The position numbers were made by a program, and so were the translations under genes. A stretch of DNA of 64,000 bases, taken from contig CAUJDN010000105.1 in the NCBI GenBank assembly GCA_963169195.1, forward strand, positions 1-64,000, read 5' to 3'. Positions 63,638 to 64,000 of this stretch are shown here, in pieces. The notes beneath the pieces were generated by a model. It did no database searches. It was given only the letters and a program-made list of their open reading frames with translations, and was not told the DNA's origin. Source of the stretch: Acidobacteriota bacterium (GTDB lineage: Bacteria > Acidobacteriota > Vicinamibacteria > Vicinamibacterales > UBA2999). Each line of letters starts with the position of its first letter. Position 1 is the first letter of the stretch.

Positions 63638-64000
63638 CGGCTGGGGCCGTCGCGGCGCGTGGGCTCGCCGGCTCGACCGCGCGGCGGTAGGCCGCGAGCG
63701 TGCATCGCGCCGTCTGTGACCAGCGGAAGCGGGCGGCGCGCTGCAGCCCTGACGATCGCAGCCGATCGGCCAGCGTACGATCGCTCAGGACGGCGTGCAA
63801 ACCTTTGGCGATATCCGAGACCCGATCGGGATCGACCAGCAGCGCGGCATCGCCGGCGACTTCGGGGAGGGCGCTTGTGGTCGAGGTGACGACGGGAGTG
63901 CCGCAGGCCATCGACTCCAGGACCGGCAGCCCGAATCCCTCGAACAGCGAGGGATAGAGCACCACGTCCGCTCCGTTGTAGAGCACCGGAAGGTCATCGT
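63624..64000 (-). CDS. Glycosyltransferase group 1 (GT4), 3' part only
   Basis: The visible C-terminal 125 or so residues read LPVLYNGADVVLYPSLFEGF then GLPVLESMACGTPVVTSTTS and ALPEVAGDAALLVDPDRV, the classical GT4 nucleotide-sugar binding block with the ExFG-like EGFG and the conserved Glu of LPEVAG. The start lies beyond the right edge. It transfers a sugar during glycan building. It is the most upstream gene seen of the leftward operon. Confidence 0.9.
   Translation of the reverse strand, partial: DDLPVLYNGADVVLYPSLFEGFGLPVLESMACGTPVVTSTTSALPEVAGDAALLVDPDRVSDIAKGLHAVLSDRTLADRLRSSGLQRAARFRWSQTARCTLAAYRRAVEPASPRAATAPAGGGQ

Overview
This 64 kb window is GC-rich bacterial chromosomal DNA with densely packed genes on both strands, frequent GTG starts and many 1-8 nt start/stop overlaps. 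The gene content suggests an Acidobacteriota genome, probably of the Vicinamibacteria type. The pointers are exported NHL-repeat proteins, a DUF2934 protein, a ToxR-like winged-helix protein fused to membrane segments, degraded adenylate-cyclase and TPR remnants, large RND pumps and abundant low-complexity intergenic repeats. This placement is inference: there is no rRNA, and I recognised no tRNA gene, CRISPR array or intact transposase.

Layout. 0-8 kb: a small charged protein, a proline dehydrogenase/MFS pair, a small exported barrel-like protein, two exported NHL-repeat proteins, a HupE/UreJ-type permease and a decayed serine hydrolase. 8-15 kb: FmdB zinc ribbon, then a leftward operon tolC-MFP-RND-Usp-DUF2892. 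15-19 kb: an ECF sigma factor with a zinc-finger partner, a GNAT, a lipoprotein metallo-hydrolase overlapping an exported methyltransferase. 19.3-19.95 kb: a scrapyard of three gene remnants. 20-30 kb: mainly single metabolic genes (cytochrome c, PPC-domain protein, amino-acid oxidase-like flavoprotein, cupin, FMN-dependent 2-hydroxy-acid dehydrogenase, BON protein, benzoate-CoA-ligase-like enzyme, nucleotide pyrophosphatase-like enzyme). 30.4-37 kb: a TetR-controlled efflux operon whose last gene is a single 1574-codon frame joining an RND pump to a TolC-like protein. 37-46 kb: large alpha/beta hydrolase, AlkD-like protein, histone-H1-like protein, RpoD-like sigma factor, HtrA-like protease, membrane-anchored winged-helix regulator, YjbQ and a B12-binding-type radical SAM enzyme. 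46-50 kb: a Lon C-terminal fragment, a MBL hydrolase, an SRPBCC protein and a serine hydrolase. 50-54.3 kb: a compact MoxR ATPase / HELLH-VWA protein / LCCL-domain operon, followed by a serine hydrolase lacking its catalytic core, a partial moxR duplicate and a vapC remnant. 54.5-64 kb: a polysaccharide locus (LVIVD beta-propeller, O-antigen ligase/polymerase, epimerase, nucleotidyltransferase, GH10 glycosidase, methyltransferase, glycosyltransferase) that runs off the right edge.

How the genes work together. Two efflux systems are encoded, one classical three-gene set and one with pump and outer-membrane channel fused; the second has an 18-bp palindrome over the start of its TetR gene that looks like an autoregulatory operator. 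The MoxR/VWA/LCCL genes overlap by 4 nt each, so they are very likely made together as one chaperone-type system. The right end is a probable exopolysaccharide synthesis and trimming locus. Several intergenic spaces, especially between convergent genes, carry members of four short repeat families (GGTTCT decamers, CACGAAGGA arrays, CATTGGCGATTGCC palindromes, 15-bp GTGCTTCGAAC units), which probably double as terminators.
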